Below are positions 22,525 through 34,843 of a DNA stretch of 64,000 nt, in pieces. The notes beneath the pieces were generated by a model. That model saw nothing but the letters and a program-made list of their open reading frames with translations, was not told where the DNA came from and made no database searches. Position numbers and translations under genes: made by a program. This DNA comes from Pseudopithomyces maydicus. Lineage: Eukaryota > Ascomycota > Dothideomycetes > Pleosporales > Didymosphaeriaceae. The DNA lies in the NCBI GenBank assembly GCA_026873275.1, contig JANTUC010000016.1:1-64000 (forward strand). Direction: 5' to 3'. Each line of letters begins with the position of its first letter. Position 1 is the first letter of the stretch.

Positions 22525-24027
22525 AGAAGCCTGCAGGTGAGATGTCTCTGTGCTACGCCCATGTGCAGTGCACGTGGCAAGACACGAGCTGCGGCTGGAG
22601 CTCATCGGTCCGTGGTGGGGCGGAGCGGAGCGGGGTAAGCAACGCAAGTGGACCCCACCCACGGGCGCTGACTGTGGCTGGAGAAGCCCAACGGGGACAG
22701 CAATGTGGGAAAGACGTCTGTCAGCAAAATTTCCCGGTACTTCTAAGCTGCCAAAAATGCCTTTATTTGGTGTTTCAGGATCTGAATGTGATGTTTAGGG
22801 TGGTTACCTCTATTTGGAATATGGGCAAGTATATGCCAGTCTGCCTTTCCATTGCCTGAACAGATCCTATGTGTTCCTTGTACGCCAGATTATTTGTCAT
22901 TTCGAGTGTCTTGGAGAGAAGGAATTGGAGTATCAGGTGCCTTTTTTTTCTCTCTTTTCTTTTCTCGAAATAGCTAGATATCTTCTCTACTTTTTATTAG
23001 GCAAACATGCATCCTGTAGACAGGGATATCGCAGATGCGATTAATATTCTATTAGAAAAAATACGATGACATCAAGCCTGATGATGAAAGTATGAATGTC
23101 TAAGGAGCAGCTTGACTTGTACGGGGACGATAGCTTTTTCCAGTTATTCTCGTGTAGTCAGCTACTCTGCTGCAAGTTTTTCAAGAAAACCAAAACACGT
23201 ATAAAAGCGATAATTTGAGAGAAAAAAAGTTCCTCTCTCGACGGGGTAATGGTGGAATAGGATTTATGATATAGGAGTGATGAAGACAATCATTCCCGGA
23301 ACTCCACGCGCAGAGTCTTTACACTACGTCATGGAGTGTCAAGAGCGAATCGCCATCTTAAAGTGTTGCTGATGTATAAATGTTTCTTAGATGCTTTAAT
23401 TGAATCATGGACCTGAAAAAGCACATTGGAAGGAATGAATAATCTCTTACAACTGGGACAGGCAGCTATATCCTAGAACGATAGTTGGTCAACTCCAACA
23501 CTGCGTAGATTTTTGAACAATCCATTCGCATAATTTCAATTCTGAAGGCTTTCTATACATCCTTCCAACCGAAACATTTGTTCGAGATTGTTGATGCGCT
23601 CGAATGCAATTCTGGACTTTGATTCATCTCATCGCAGTATTTCGACTAAATTAGATTGATACGGTCAGACTTTAATTGGTAGATAGACTATGCGAAAGAT
23701 CGATAGGGTAAGTAGATGAAGTAGGCTCTTCCGAATGAGATTGCAAATAGATGCATCAGTGTAATGTACGCCGTCTATGTTGTCTCTTCAGCGTTGTTTG
23801 ATCCCCATTGGATAGATAGATAATAAGCCTCATTGCAACGTGGATGTAAAAGAAAAGACAGACGCTAAGCACAAAGACAGACAAACGGACTGTTAAATAC
23901 CAAATGGGTCATCGTAAGCAGAAAATATACACCTATCCTCGTCTATCCATCTAAACCCCGAATTTTATATACACACTCGATCATCCCAACTCCCCACCTG
24001 TATACACACTCCACCAATTCACCCAAC
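22525..24027. other. 1.5 kb intergenic, no gene seen
   Basis: Divergence from coding composition begins at 22700; from 22750 to 23950 the DNA is AT-leaning with many stops. Likely the promoter of the HAD phosphatase and the 3' flank of the PLP enzyme. Confidence 0.4.
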
Positions 24028-25251
24028 CTATCCCGCCACATTCTCCGCCACCCTCTCCCCATGTACACCCAGCATCCCCTCCGCCCTCTCCAACCTCTGC
24101 TCCCCCTCCTCCTTCTCCGCATCCCCAAAAATCTTCATCACCGCCTCCACCGTCGTATTCCCCCCACTCAGCACAACGCCGACATTCCACCCGTCCTCCC
24201 CACCCTCCCTCTCCACTCTCTTCCTAAACTCCTCATTGTACAATATAACAGCTAATCCCACCACCGCACTCGGCTCAACCACGCACTTCATGCGCTCAAG
24301 CACGAGGCGCATCGCATCTCTGATATTGCGCTCCGTGACGGCGTATATACCCGCTACATTTGCGGGGTCAGATACGATCTTGAAGTTGAGCTCGCCGAGG
24401 GGCGTGCGCAGCCCGTCTGCGATGGTCAGCGATTTAACGGAGGGGATGCGCTCGCCGGCGGCCAGGGAGCGCCGCGCGTCGTCTGCGTCCTGGAAGGAGG
24501 GTTCTGCGCCGAAGACGAGGGTCTGCGTGGGGTTGAAGGCGAGCGCGTTGCCGGAGAGCATGCCGCCGCCGCCGCAGGGGGTGATGACTGCGTGGAGGGA
24601 GTTTTGATGGTTGGGGCCGCCGAGGAGGGGGTGCTGGAGATGGCTTGCGCGACCTGGGATTCTAGTTCGAGGGCCATTGTGCCCTGGCCGAGGATAATGT
24701 CGGCGGCGTCGTAAGGGGTACCAAGCGGGCGCCTGTCTCTTTGATGACGCGGGTGACGACCTCCTCGCGCTCTTCGCTGGTACTCCCGCTGAAGACGACG
24801 CGTGCGCCCTGGGCCTTGGTGCCCTCGATTTTGCTCGGGGTGCTGATACCGGGCATGACGATGTGGGCTGGGATGCCGAATTCTTTTGCGGCGAGGGCCA
24901 GCGCCTGAGCGTGGTTCCCGCTGCTGTGCGTGACGACGCCGGTCTTCCTCAATTCATCGATGCCCTCGGACTCGATGAGGCGCTTTACGGCGTGGAAGGC
25001 GCCGCGGACTTTGAAGGCGCCGATGCGCTGGAAGTTTTCTGCTTTGAAGAAGAGGCGGAATTTAGGATGTGCTGGAGTTTCATTTTCCCAGGGGGTGCCG
25101 ATGAGGGCGGAGGGGGACTGGGGGGTGGAGGCTAAGGTGGTGAGGGTGGTGGAGGTGAGGAGGGGGTCAGGTGGATGTGGGGTTTTATGAGGGTGTGGGC
25201 GTCAACAATGGAGGCGCGGGTGAGGGGGCGGGGGTGAAAGGACGAGGACAT
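24028..25251 (-). CDS. Serine racemase/threonine dehydratase-like PLP enzyme, three frame breaks
   Basis: Fold-type II PLP enzyme of the serine racemase / hydroxyaspartate ammonia-lyase group. ATG 25251 starts MSSSFHPRPLTRASIVDAH. Motifs: Schiff-base Lys in AFKVRGAF, SSGNHAQALA, glycine loop GGGGMLSGNALA, and SGGN near the end. About 408 aa. The reading frame changes three times, each by one missing base at a G run on the plus strand: 25162-25166, 24715-24718 and 24627-24631. Each change restores conserved family sequence at once (for example KPHIHLTP to LLTSTTL; RLVP to YDAADIILGQGT; SSTP to LLGGPNHQNS). The three losses sum to zero, so start and end share a frame. No splice sites fit. Either a pseudogene or, more likely, homopolymer errors. 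Confidence 0.8.
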
Positions 25252-25621
25252 GTTTGCGGTGGTGATTATTGTATAGAGGAACTATGGGAAAATTATAGGG
25301 GCAATCATAGGAGGGGAGGGGGTGGTCATATCGTGGTGGTGGGGTGGGAAGCTTGCGAGGGCGGAGGGCGGGCGGGCAAGGGTCTGGTGGGGTTGGAGTA
25401 GGGCGGAGGGAAAGCCGAGGCCTTGGCTGCGCGCGTTCCTGGCTTGCGCCCGCGGAAATCATGGGTAGGCAGCTCGAGGTACGTACGTATAGATCAGAGT
25501 TTTCTCTATTAGCTGAATATCATGCTGGGGGAGACGTTGGATTGGTCGTTCAAATGATCATTCGTAGCCTACGCTACGTAACTACTACACATTATTAATA
25601 TCACTCTGTACGAGGAACTCT
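25252..25621. other. PLP-enzyme promoter side
   Basis: G-rich on the plus strand up to about 25450, then AT-rich. Holds the 5' leader of the PLP enzyme and the 3' end of the carboxypeptidase gene. No gene seen. Confidence 0.4.
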
Positions 25622-27356
25622 CTAGAACCACTTGGGCATGCGCATGCTGTTGCTTCGTGCCTTCGCCTTCGAGCCCGTAACAATCAAGTCCGTCTCGTTG
25701 GTCTTAGGCTGCTCAACCCACTTCTGCGTCGAGAAGGGCTCCCGGCTCGTGAGGCTGTCGATACGGCCGAGCAGGAACTCGAGCTGCCTGTAGCCACTGC
25801 TGGGCTGGTACTGCGGAACCATGTGTCCGCTGAGTGACTGTTGCACCCAAGTCAGTTTGCGCTCCGTGTGCGTGACACCCATGATGCCGCTTGCGCTCAA
25901 GCTCTCGAGGCTGTAGTCCTCGTGGTAGGGCACGTAGAAGGCCTCCGAGGGAGCGTTCTGGAAACCCTGAGCGCCACCGAAGGTCATGTTCTGGATGGTG
26001 AGCAGTGTGCCGTTGTAGAGCAGGATGAAGTCGAGGTCGCCGTGCACGATGACAGTTCGGTCGAGCTCGTCGATAGCCCGGGGAAGGACGACCCACGAAC
26101 TGTCGACCGATGTGTCCGTCTCCAGGGCCGTCTGGCACTCGGCCCACGGCTGGATCGGTGCGTTGATGGCTGCTTGTACATCACTGCGATTGAAGTAGAT
26201 CTGCTGGCCCTCGGGCAAGTAATCGAAGGAGCCGGGGAAGCCAAGTTGATCCCAGAGCAAGGGACAGGTTGTAGCCACCTGGTAAACGTCGAAGCATGGG
26301 TTCGTGAGCATGACGGCGTTGATGATCTCGGACCAGAGACCGCAGCCATCATCCTCGGCCGTTTTGTTGGGAGGGGGAGTTTGCCGGGAGGGGGGAACTT
26401 CAAGTATGTGTCGAGATAAGAATTGTAGCCGCACGACTCTGCGCGCTCATGAATAGAGTCCATATAGGAGTTGTTCAAGTTGAACAGGCCGGACCAACGG
26501 TCGACGAAGGGAACCGCAGGAACGTCCTGGAGCAGCGTATCGGCTGCAACCGACGGGTCGTAGATCATGAGGCCCTTGATGTCGTAGTACTCCTTGTCCT
26601 CTTGATCGAGGAACTCGTTTGCCAGATACGGAATGTACTTGCCCGCGTAGGACTCTCCCGCGATGTACACCTTGCGCCCGCACAGGTCAAAGGTGTCCAT
26701 GAAGTTCTTCCAGAAGCCAGCGAATTGCGCAGCGACCTCCTCCTCGCTAGTAGCGGTGGGCTTCCCTTGCGAGAAACCAGTGCCGACGGGCTGCTCTACC
26801 CAAACAATGTTGGTGAGGTTGGCCCAGTTCCAGGGGTTGTAGACGGGCTTGGGGGTTCCGTATTGCCAGGAGATGGGTCCGTTTTCTTGGAGGAAACCCT
26901 CGAGCGACGAGCAACCGGGACCTCCGTTAAGCCAGATGGTAATTTCATCACTGGCATCGGGGTTCTCGGATGGGAAAAACCAAAAGTACAGTTCATTGGT
27001 TTCGTTGGCCTTGTCGCTGATGGGCATCAGACCAGCGTAGGACTCGCCAATGTCAAAGTCCACTTCGGGGATCGCGCCCGCTGTACCGTTGACGATGTAT
27101 TCTATTCACCAGTCAGCTTCTGCATTGCAACGAAAAAAAAAATTGAGTTTCTTTCAAGATTGTACGTACTCTCTGTCTTTGCGTTCTGGGGTATGATGGT
27201 GCTATTCCCATCACGCTTCGCAAACTTGGAAGCCTGCTTGGGCGCACTCCTATGCGGGAGCTTGATGCCCTTGCGCTCCAATGCCGCGCCTCGAGAGCCA
27301 CGCGTGTTGATGGCGTTGGCAAGCCCTGTGAGGGCGAGAATGGAGAAGACCTTCAT
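25622..27356 (-). CDS. Secreted serine carboxypeptidase (S10), one frame break
   Basis: Removes C-terminal residues from peptides, active outside the cell or in the vacuole. Exon 1 is 27170-27356, exon 2 25622-27101, intron 27102-27169 (GTACGT...TAG). ATG 27356 gives a signal peptide (MKVFSILALTGLANA) and a basic propeptide. Family motifs: NGGPGCSSLEG, nucleophile Ser in GESYAGKYIP, the Asp region DLDFILLYNGTLLTIQN, and His in GHMVPQYQP. At the G5 run 26373-26377 (C5 on the coding strand) one base is missing: the upstream frame reads FPPPGKLP and the family continues in the next frame as PPNKTAEDDGCGLW. No intron fits. All catalytic residues survive, so the break is probably a sequence error. 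About 555 aa. Confidence 0.85.
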
Positions 27357-28636
27357 GGCTGCTTGTCGAATAATTTGACAATTGGTGACCACCTGAAGTG
27401 CCGCGCGTGCAATTGACCTGGGGCGGCGACGGGAAGGATAAAAGGCAGCTGCTGGGCGACGTCACCGCCCAACTTATGTACCTACACGAGCGCAGCTGGA
27501 TAAGCAAGCTACTGTCGTAGGAGCTTGATCCCATAGGCATCTGTTGGGTTCTCGTAGCCGAGAACGACGGCGATTGGCGGTATCTGCAGGTGAACCGGGC
27601 TTGGAGCTCTTCTCCCGAACAGGAAGGCCATTTGTACGACGACTCGTCGCCACTGGACTGCATCCACACCTTGCGGGCGAAGCGGAATCCTGGTGGCGCG
27701 TTCGAGCAGGCTTCAGCTCGTGAATCTTCATCATTGCGCCGACGCCAACGCAAAGTGAGCAATTGAGCGCCGAGATGGTCGACAGGGAGTTTTCCCAACG
27801 CTCCCGTACTTTCCAGCACCCTCGTTACCTCGTCCCCAGCTCCCCGAGCCCTACCAGGTACCCTATCGAGCGACCCCTTCTACCGGGCCGCTTTTCTGCA
27901 AGCTTTCTCTCCACCCTGCTCGCGCCGTCTTATCACCTCTTATCCCCAGCCAACAATGAAAGGCTTCGTGCGCCGAGAACCAGGCTTCTGTTCCCGCTCG
28001 CAGCCTCGGCGCGATGCAGACAAGCTCGCCCCAGCAACGGCCGAAGGCGTCCAAGATACGCGGAGCAAGCTTGTTATCTGCTCCCGGAGCTTAGTCTCGC
28101 TGGCGACGAGCTAAGAGCCGGGCTAGGGTGAACAGGGAAGGTGATTGCGATCAGCGGTCGACGGGCTGCGTGAGATGACGATGTAATGCGAAAGCCATAA
28201 AAAAATTAGCCTGGAAAGCTTTGCGTTGTGCTGTTGGCGATTCGGATGGGAGGAGGTCGTGTTGTAACTGTGCCGTGGCGTGAGCCATTGGGCTGGCTAC
28301 CGACTGCGGGGAAAGCACGGTTGTGGCGTGGGCAGGAACGGCCTAGCCTAGCCTACCGGTGTGGCTACTCGAGGCATTTGGAAGTATGCATGTATTGATG
28401 TGCAATTATAGGATTGATAAAACATGAGGAAATATGTTGAAGAGCATGAATGTAGCGGGTAATCGAGATTCACATCAAGTAGTAACTCGGGTCGCGACTG
28501 CCCTTTGACCACACAAGCACACGCCGGAGGCAAGCACACACGCACGATACCTAGGGGGCATTGCATCATTATTTATTTTTATTTCATGTCTACCTAGATA
28601 CAAGTAGCTTCTGTCATCGAAATTGCATGGCTACCA
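27357..28636. other. 1.3 kb intergenic, no gene seen
   Basis: Promoter side of the carboxypeptidase and 3' flank of the sedolisin. A 122-codon plus frame at 27763-28131 has Arg/Pro/Leu-rich low-complexity composition and no domain. Confidence 0.4.
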
Positions 28637-30584
28637 TCAAACCCTTCCGTTCAAGCCTCGGCGTCCAGTGCCATAGCCACCGCCTTCTGTAAGCTTCAGC
28701 AACTTGCCGAAATCAGGCGTACCAAGACCGGTGACGGGATCCCAGCCCTCGGTGGCATTCCACGAAGCGTAGGGCACAAAGGGGGCCTTGAGGCCAGAGT
28801 AGATGCTCCTCCCGGTGCAGCCTTTGGAACCACCTTCGGTGATGTCGTTGAAGCCCGCGGCCGACTCGTACAGCCAGGGGTTCAGGAAGCCAAGAGCAGG
28901 CTTTCCAGCAGACAGAAGAGCGTTGTTGAGCAAGCCGACGACCGATGCGAACGTAGGGGCAGAGGCGCTGGTACCGCCGACCGAGATGAGAGCACCCTTG
29001 TCCACGACACGGTAGCTTGTGCCCGCAGCAGCGACATCAGGGAAACCGCGACCCTCGGGGTTGTAGAGACCGTCCCACTGGCTGCCGAGCTTCTTGAGAT
29101 AGGCGGATACTGCAGTCTTCTGGTACGAGGGCATCTCATACAGATCGGAGAAGCCACCGGAAGAGAAGGAAACAGCCTTCTCGGGGTTGACGCCAGTAGT
29201 ACCGCCGACAGAGGTAACATATGGGCAAGCAGCCGGGAAGATGGGGAGGAAGCGGGTCGTGTTCTTTCCATCGTTTGTCTGGCAAGCCGAGCCGACACCA
29301 GTATCGCCACTGGAGAAGATGACGGAAACACCACGCGTGCCAAGTTGTCCGATCAGGTCACACACCTTCTTGTTGTACTCTGGTGGTACACTCTGCTCAT
29401 CCTCGCCATACGAGGTGGTGAGGACTTGAGGGAGCTTGTCATCGGGTTGGTTGATGAGGTAGGTGAACAGGTCAAGGTAGGGCTCGTTCTGGTTGTCCTC
29501 TTCGGTAGGCTGGTCCAGATCGGGAACCAATGTACCACGGCCAGCGGTGCTGTAGAAGTTAACGCCAGCTGCAGGTGCAACAAGGCCTAGCGTATATTGG
29601 AGATCGAGGTTAGCTTCGACGCTGCTGTTGGTGGAACGTTGATCAAGTAGACCACCTATTCATATCATTAGTGTATGTCTCCAGAAGGGCGAAATGGAGG
29701 GACAAACCGTTCACAGATGACCAAGTGAAGTTGCTACCGGCACTCTTCGGGGCAAATTGGCTCGCGAACTGGGCCCAATCCTTGAAGCGAGCGTACTGCT
29801 CGAGGTATCCGGTGACTCCAATGGTGACCGACGCGTCGCCAGGGGTGTAGTCTGCAAAGTTGTACAGATCTTTGAGACACTGGGGGGTGATGGAGCTACC
29901 GCATGTCGCATTCACAGCAGCAACAGTGAATGGGACTTCTTCCTGGTCGTGGATGTTGTTGCTCTGGGCACGAAGCTGAGGGAAGCGAGTGGTAGGCGCG
30001 ATCAAGTCGATGTGTTCGCGGACCGCCTTGGGCACAGAGTAGTGGAGTGTACGGATGTTCTTCACGTCTGGGCGATTGAGGTTCTGGTACGACTTGAAGG
30101 TGGTATCCAGCAGCTCCTCAGCGGTGGCTACGGTGGCTACGAAATTGATCCATTCGCCATCGTTCACAATGTCTTCCGGGGAAATGCCAGCGTCGTCAAG
30201 CCACGACATGACGGCATTGGTAGACTCTTCCCTAGGCTTGATAAGCTGCTTCAGCTCGTGGCGCTTCAGATGCTGTCCGTAGCGGGGATGGCTGGGCGTG
30301 GAGATTTCCATCAACGTCTGGTCGAACAGAGCGTGGTCAGGCTGTGGTAGGTTAGCGGACCGTCGTCAAGATAGCAACTGGTGGCTGCTGAATTGAGTCA
30401 CGGTACGTACCGAATGCATGGCAATGCGGAACTGAAGCTTGCGGTTCTGAGCAGGAGCGCCGACCTCCTTCCAGCCCTGGGGCACGTGTTGCAGGTTCTC
30501 CACCACAACATCTTCGACGTGAGAGGTAGACTTGGCATTGGCACCGGCGAGAGCCAGCAGGCTCGTGAGAATGGCGTACTTCAT
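28637..30584 (-). CDS. Secreted tripeptidyl peptidase (sedolisin, S53)
   Basis: Acid-active serine-carboxyl protease that releases tripeptides from protein N-termini. Exons 30411-30584, 29708-30341 and 28637-29655; introns 30342-30410 and 29656-29707 are GT-AG. The product is 608 aa. A signal peptide (MKYAILTSLLALAGANA) is followed by the inhibitory prodomain (PRYGQHLKRHELKQLI, then LHYSVPKAVREHIDLIAPT). The catalytic Glu and Asp are in VEANLDLQY, the oxyanion Asp region in IFSSGDTGVGS, and the nucleophile Ser in SVGGTSASAPTFA. The calcium-site end (DPVTGLGTPDFGKLLKL) is complete. No frame breaks. Neighbouring carboxypeptidase on the same strand suggests a shared nutritional role, though each has its own promoter. 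Confidence 0.9.
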
Positions 30585-32751
30585 GTTGGCAAGCCACCAA
30601 ACGAAAGGACAAGCAGCAGCTCAGCGGCTATCGATAAGACAACGAAGGGCCGGGCGGTACGGTATCGCACTGCCTGGAGTGTTTTGCGGCGGCTCTTCTC
30701 AGCGGCGAGGCAAGAGGGAGACGGTGAGGTCGCCAGGCCGGGCGCAGGCGGAATAGATATATTCGCCAGGCCGGTGGGGAGCATGACGATAATTACTGTC
30801 CAAAGCAGCAGGAGCTACCCCAGGCGTGCCAGGAACCATCGGTGCACCCGTCACGGCCGGGGTGGCTGCACGCAAGGGGTAGGCGATCAACACGCCGAGA
30901 CACAAGCATCAGAGCTTGGTGGGACAAGAGGTCAGCGAAAGACGGGCGTTGTTAGGGATGGCCGTGGGGCGGGTGTCGTGATTGGGCCTGTTGTTTGTCG
31001 CATATTAAACGACGGCCGCATTGCCACTGGGATGGCTCTCGGCACCACGGCTGAATGCAGCAAGTCGACGGTCCATCGTCATCAGGAGCGCAAGGCCGTG
31101 GGCTGTTGGAAGATCATCTTATCGCGTCACGCCACAGGGGAACGCCGTACGAGAGATTGAAACGCGAGGAAAGCGGTCGGTGCAGAGGCGCGTCGAGTGG
31201 AGGCGGCTCATGGCGGCGGCTCATGGCGGATGGCTTGCTGGACCCGTGGACCCGTGAGCCCGTGGACGATGCGCGGTCACGTGCGGCCCTCAGCCCCGCG
31301 CCTTCCATTTCGAAACCCACCCAACGGGGGAAGGCGCGCCTGAATGCACCGCCCCTTCCGCCTTCCCAGAGTGATGAAGGCTGCGACGTTCACTGCACTC
31401 CCGCCAACATCCAAATTGCGCCGAGTCGGTTCCAGTCTCTTCCAAACGCCATCCGCGGTGCCATTCGTCTTCGTCAACATGCCGCTGACAATCTGTCCTC
31501 CTCACTTCTACCGGCGGTGCACCCACTGCGTTCTTGGACATGCACCCAAGCCTTGACCCGTTTCGCTTTCAAAATGCTCGCATTGGCGCCATGTTGCCAT
31601 TTTAACGCACATTTACGTGTCTCAGAGTATTGAGGGCCAGTGGTGGCACAGTCGCGTTGCAGGTCTCAGGTACATGTTGAGCCTCACGTGTGACAGCTAC
31701 CTCCAGGGCTCTCACAGCATCGTTCCCTGCAGGACGGCAAGACCCCGAAAAAAAAAAAGTGCATCTCCCAATGTATTGTGCGAAAAATGAATCTACAATA
31801 TCAAGTGAGACCAGCGGCATCCGTGAATGGGCCCAATCTTTTCCTCGCATGTGATCCCGGTATCCGACTCTCCAAAAGTTTAAAGACGTTTGATCAATTG
31901 AATTGAGGGTTCATTAAAAAAAGAAAACGATATTTCTGCTTCCCAACAACAACTGGACAAACGACGAAAGGGTATACACCGTGTATCGCGGGAGCCGCTT
32001 ACGCGTTTTGGTGCTTGCTGTAACGGCCGTACGACCTAGGTATACACAATGCTCATTCACAATGCTACTATAGACAAAGGTTTCTGACGCGAACCTTTCC
32101 CCATCGTATTTGGCTTGAGCCTAGGAAGCATCGTCTATGTATACCCGAGTGGACACCTGATCATTGCATTTTCCTGATACGAAGAACGAAGGGTCTCACA
32201 CGCGATCTCGCACACCAGCATGTCGACAAATAACCATATATTCCCGCATGGTCGACCGGGAAATAATATACCCATATCTGACCTGTGTCATTTCTCTTGT
32301 CGCAACAAAGCTTCATTGCACAAATGGAAAGAGCAAAGCATGCACCCGTTCATCAATCCTTCTCACCCTCGCTTCCCGAACGAAGAGCTAAGCCCAAAGT
32401 GGGTCGCTGACAGTGCCACATAGGTATTACACAGAACGCCGCCCGACAGAACCCGAGGCAAAGCATATCGCTGATTCGCGTGTATTTTTTGAACCAACAA
32501 TGGCAAGATGCAGTTCACATCCACCACCAAGTTTAAACGGAGGCACAGTCGATAGGAGTGGGTTAGGTCTTTCGGCCCCCTGCACCAATAGCGAAAATGT
32601 ACCACTATTTCAGTATGCGCCTAACCCGAAACCCGAACGACTATGGCAGCCTACATGACGCCGTATATCATATCAAGCAAACACAACGCACGCTTGGGCT
32701 CTTCCTACTCCCATATCCCGCCAGACGCATCTCCAGTACCACCACTACAAC
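30585..32751. other. 2.2 kb divergent intergenic region, no gene seen
   Basis: Between the 5' ends of the sedolisin (minus) and SDR (plus), so it holds both promoters. 30600-31500 is GC-rich with open frames on both strands (31055-31633 plus, 31290-31541 minus) that lack domains and overlap each other. 31640-32700 is mixed. Confidence 0.4.
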
Positions 32752-33784
32752 ATGGCTTCGAACCCTGACTATGGCTCGACGAGCAGCGCCCGCGAAATCG
32801 CACAGGTCTACGCAAGCAGCATCAAAGGCAAGACCGCTCTCATTACCGGTGTCTCCCACGATGGCATCGGCGAAACCATCGCCCAGGTCCTTGCCAACGC
32901 CGGTGCGGGAACCATCATCTTCACCGGCCGCAGCGACGACAAGCTCTCCGCCGTGAAAACCGCCCTCTCAACCGCCTACCCCCAAACCCGCTTCGTCCCC
33001 CACAAGCTCGACCTCAACTCCCTCGCCGCCTCCAAAGCCTCCGCCGAGGCCCTCCTCGCTGACACCTCCATCCCCACCCTCGACATCACCATCGCAAACG
33101 CGGGCTTCGCCTCCCGCACAAACGTCCGCCAGGTCACGGACGACAACATCGAATCCCACTTCGGCGCCAACTACCTCGGGCACTTCCTCTTCATCACCAC
33201 GCTCCTGCCGAAGATCCGTGCCGCAGCCAAGAGCAATGCCCCCGGCGCCACACGCGTCGTCATGGTCAGCAGCGGCGCGACCATCGCGAGCCCCATCCGC
33301 TTCAGCGACTGGAACTACGAGCGCCACTCCACGGACGTGCCGGACGCGGAGCAGCCCGTGTGGTTCGCGCACCCGACGTTCGACGAGCCGGCGCACGCCG
33401 TGCCGTGGAGCTATTTGACTGCGTATGCGCACTCGAAGACGGCGAGCATCCTCATGGCGGTGGAGATGAACCGGCGGTTTGGAGGCGAGGGTATCGCGGC
33501 GTACTCGATTGATCCGGGGGTTACGCTGAGTGCGGGGGAAGGGCGCCATCACGGACGCGATTCGGAAGAGGTTGCAGGAGGGGTTTGGCCGGATTAAGAG
33601 TAAGGATCAGGGGGCGGCGGTGGTGGTGGTTGCCGCGTTGGATCCGGGGTTGACGGGGGAGAAGGGCACGCATTTGAAGGATTGTCAGGTTACTGATAAG
33701 GTTCCCGAGTGGAGTCGGGATAAGGTGGCGGCGGAGAAGTTGTGGGTGTTGAGTGAGGAGATTGTGGCGAGTAAGTTGGGGTAG
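32752..33784 (+). CDS. Short-chain dehydrogenase/reductase, one frame break
   Basis: Classical SDR of the retinol-dehydrogenase/WW-oxidoreductase-like type, NAD(P)-dependent; substrate unknown. ATG 32752. Motifs: cofactor loop TGVSHDGIG near residues 34-42, FTGRSDDKL, NAG in ITIANAGF, catalytic Ser in VVMVSSGA, and YxxxK in YAHSK. Intronless. After SIDPGVTLSAG the frame changes in the G5 run 33534-33538. It resumes as KGAITDAIRKRLQEGFGRIK and runs to TAG at 33782-33784 with a coherent C-terminus (VPEWSRDKVAAEKLWVLSEEI). Here the run appears one base too long (or two short). About 343 aa. Probably a functional gene with a base-call error; otherwise a C-terminally altered protein. Confidence 0.8.
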
Positions 33785-34102
33785 GATAGGAATGGGAGAG
33801 ACAGGATTAGGGTTTTTATTTTTTGACTTGATTTGTGCATCGCAAGACAAGAGTGATATGACCGTATAAGGGATTTATGTGCACGTGTTATTGAGTTATC
33901 CTGTAGACCACCGCTGAAAACATCTGAACTTGATGCAGAAAAATCTTGTGTTCGCCTTGAAAGATTACCGATTCGGACTACATGCAAAATTTCACCTTGT
34001 TACTACTATCGTGTGGCCATTCCTAGCTCTTGTGGAGTGGTATAATGCTATAAAACTCAGTTGTGCTTCTAACGTTTAATTTTCTGAAAAGAAAAAAAAA
34101 TT

Positions 34103-34123
34103 GGCAGCAGAGTAGCTGAGTAG
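34103..34123 (+). repeat. A-box-like dispersed motif, copy A
   Basis: Contains GCAGCAGAGTAGCTGAGTAGG, nearly the same as copies at 34369 and 38306. The core TAGCTGAGTAGG fits the RNA polymerase III A-box consensus (TRGYNNARNNG). It resembles the 5' part of a tRNA-Ser/Leu. A loose B-box-like GGTTCGA occurs about 90 bp downstream at about 34211. No tRNA fold is evident. Confidence 0.4.
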
Positions 34124-34368
34124 GTAAAAAATAAATGAAAAAAAAATCTTGTCATCCCCTCATATGACGGTAGAAAGTCTTTCTTACGTAAAGAAGACAT
34201 TGTTAAAAAAGGTTCGATGTATTGGTCGGATCACCGTATGCTGCTAACATCTCCTATAGAAGCTACTGGATATCTCTATCCCGTAAGTATGGATTCCAAA
34301 CAAGAAGTGTGCAAGCAACGTAACAAGAAAGATGGACAAGGATTGATGATTTGTTTGTGGAAAAGACT

Positions 34369-34388
34369 GCAGCAGAGTGGCTGAATGG
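34369..34388 (+). repeat. A-box-like dispersed motif, copy B
   Basis: GCAGCAGAGTGGCTGAATGG; shares 18 of 20 positions with the copy at 38307-38326 and follows a similar GAAAAG-like lead-in. No B box seen downstream. Confidence 0.45.
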
Positions 34389-34843
34389 ATGGAAATGAAT
34401 GGTCAAGGATTAAGACTGATCTAAAAGACAAGTCCCCTCCTTGAAAATGTAAAGTGTGACAAGTATCGTGAAAAGGAGTATGGTTAATCCAAATGATAAG
34501 TTTCCTCCTGACAACGAGAGTTTTTCCATGTTAAGATCAGTACATGCTGAATTTTATAGCCACATTGTGTTTTATATTTCACATTGTTCAATTAGATTCA
34601 CTTAGTAGATATGATGATATTGAACCTGTAAGTATATTGATAATGAGATGTGGTGCTAGCGCCTGCCTTTCTAATCTCCACGGACCACGGTTCCTCAAAT
34701 GACCGCTACGACTTTGCAACCTGATTTCCCCCTCTGGATATTCCCTATCCTACCCTCTTAAAAACATTCCAATGAGACACGAGTCCCAGCATCTTAGCGT
34801 ATTTCGCCTCGATGCTGGACTGGACGATGCTGATACTCACATT

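Larger units (their letters stand above)
33785..34843. other. 1 kb AT-rich intergenic with two tRNA-like promoter motifs
   Basis: AT-rich flank between the SDR and the F-box-like cluster, 3' to both. No gene seen. Contains two of the three short A-box-like repeats listed separately. Confidence 0.45.

Noticed and set aside
24600..25170. Introns as the cause of the frame changes in the PLP gene
   Set aside because: No donor/acceptor pairs fit; conserved protein sequence continues without a gap on both sides of each run.
25841..27378. Long plus-strand frames (192 and 309 codons) over the carboxypeptidase
   Set aside because: Antisense shadows of the S10 gene, without recognisable domains.
29757..30350. 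197-codon plus frame over the sedolisin
   Set aside because: Shadow of S53 exon 2.
31055..31633. 192-codon plus frame in the GC-rich intergenic region
   Set aside because: Low-complexity, Arg/Ser/Pro-rich, overlapped by equally long opposite-strand frames, no domain.
34103..34230. A tRNA gene at the A-box-like repeat
   Set aside because: A and loose B boxes are about 90 bp apart and no cloverleaf stems could be formed by eye.
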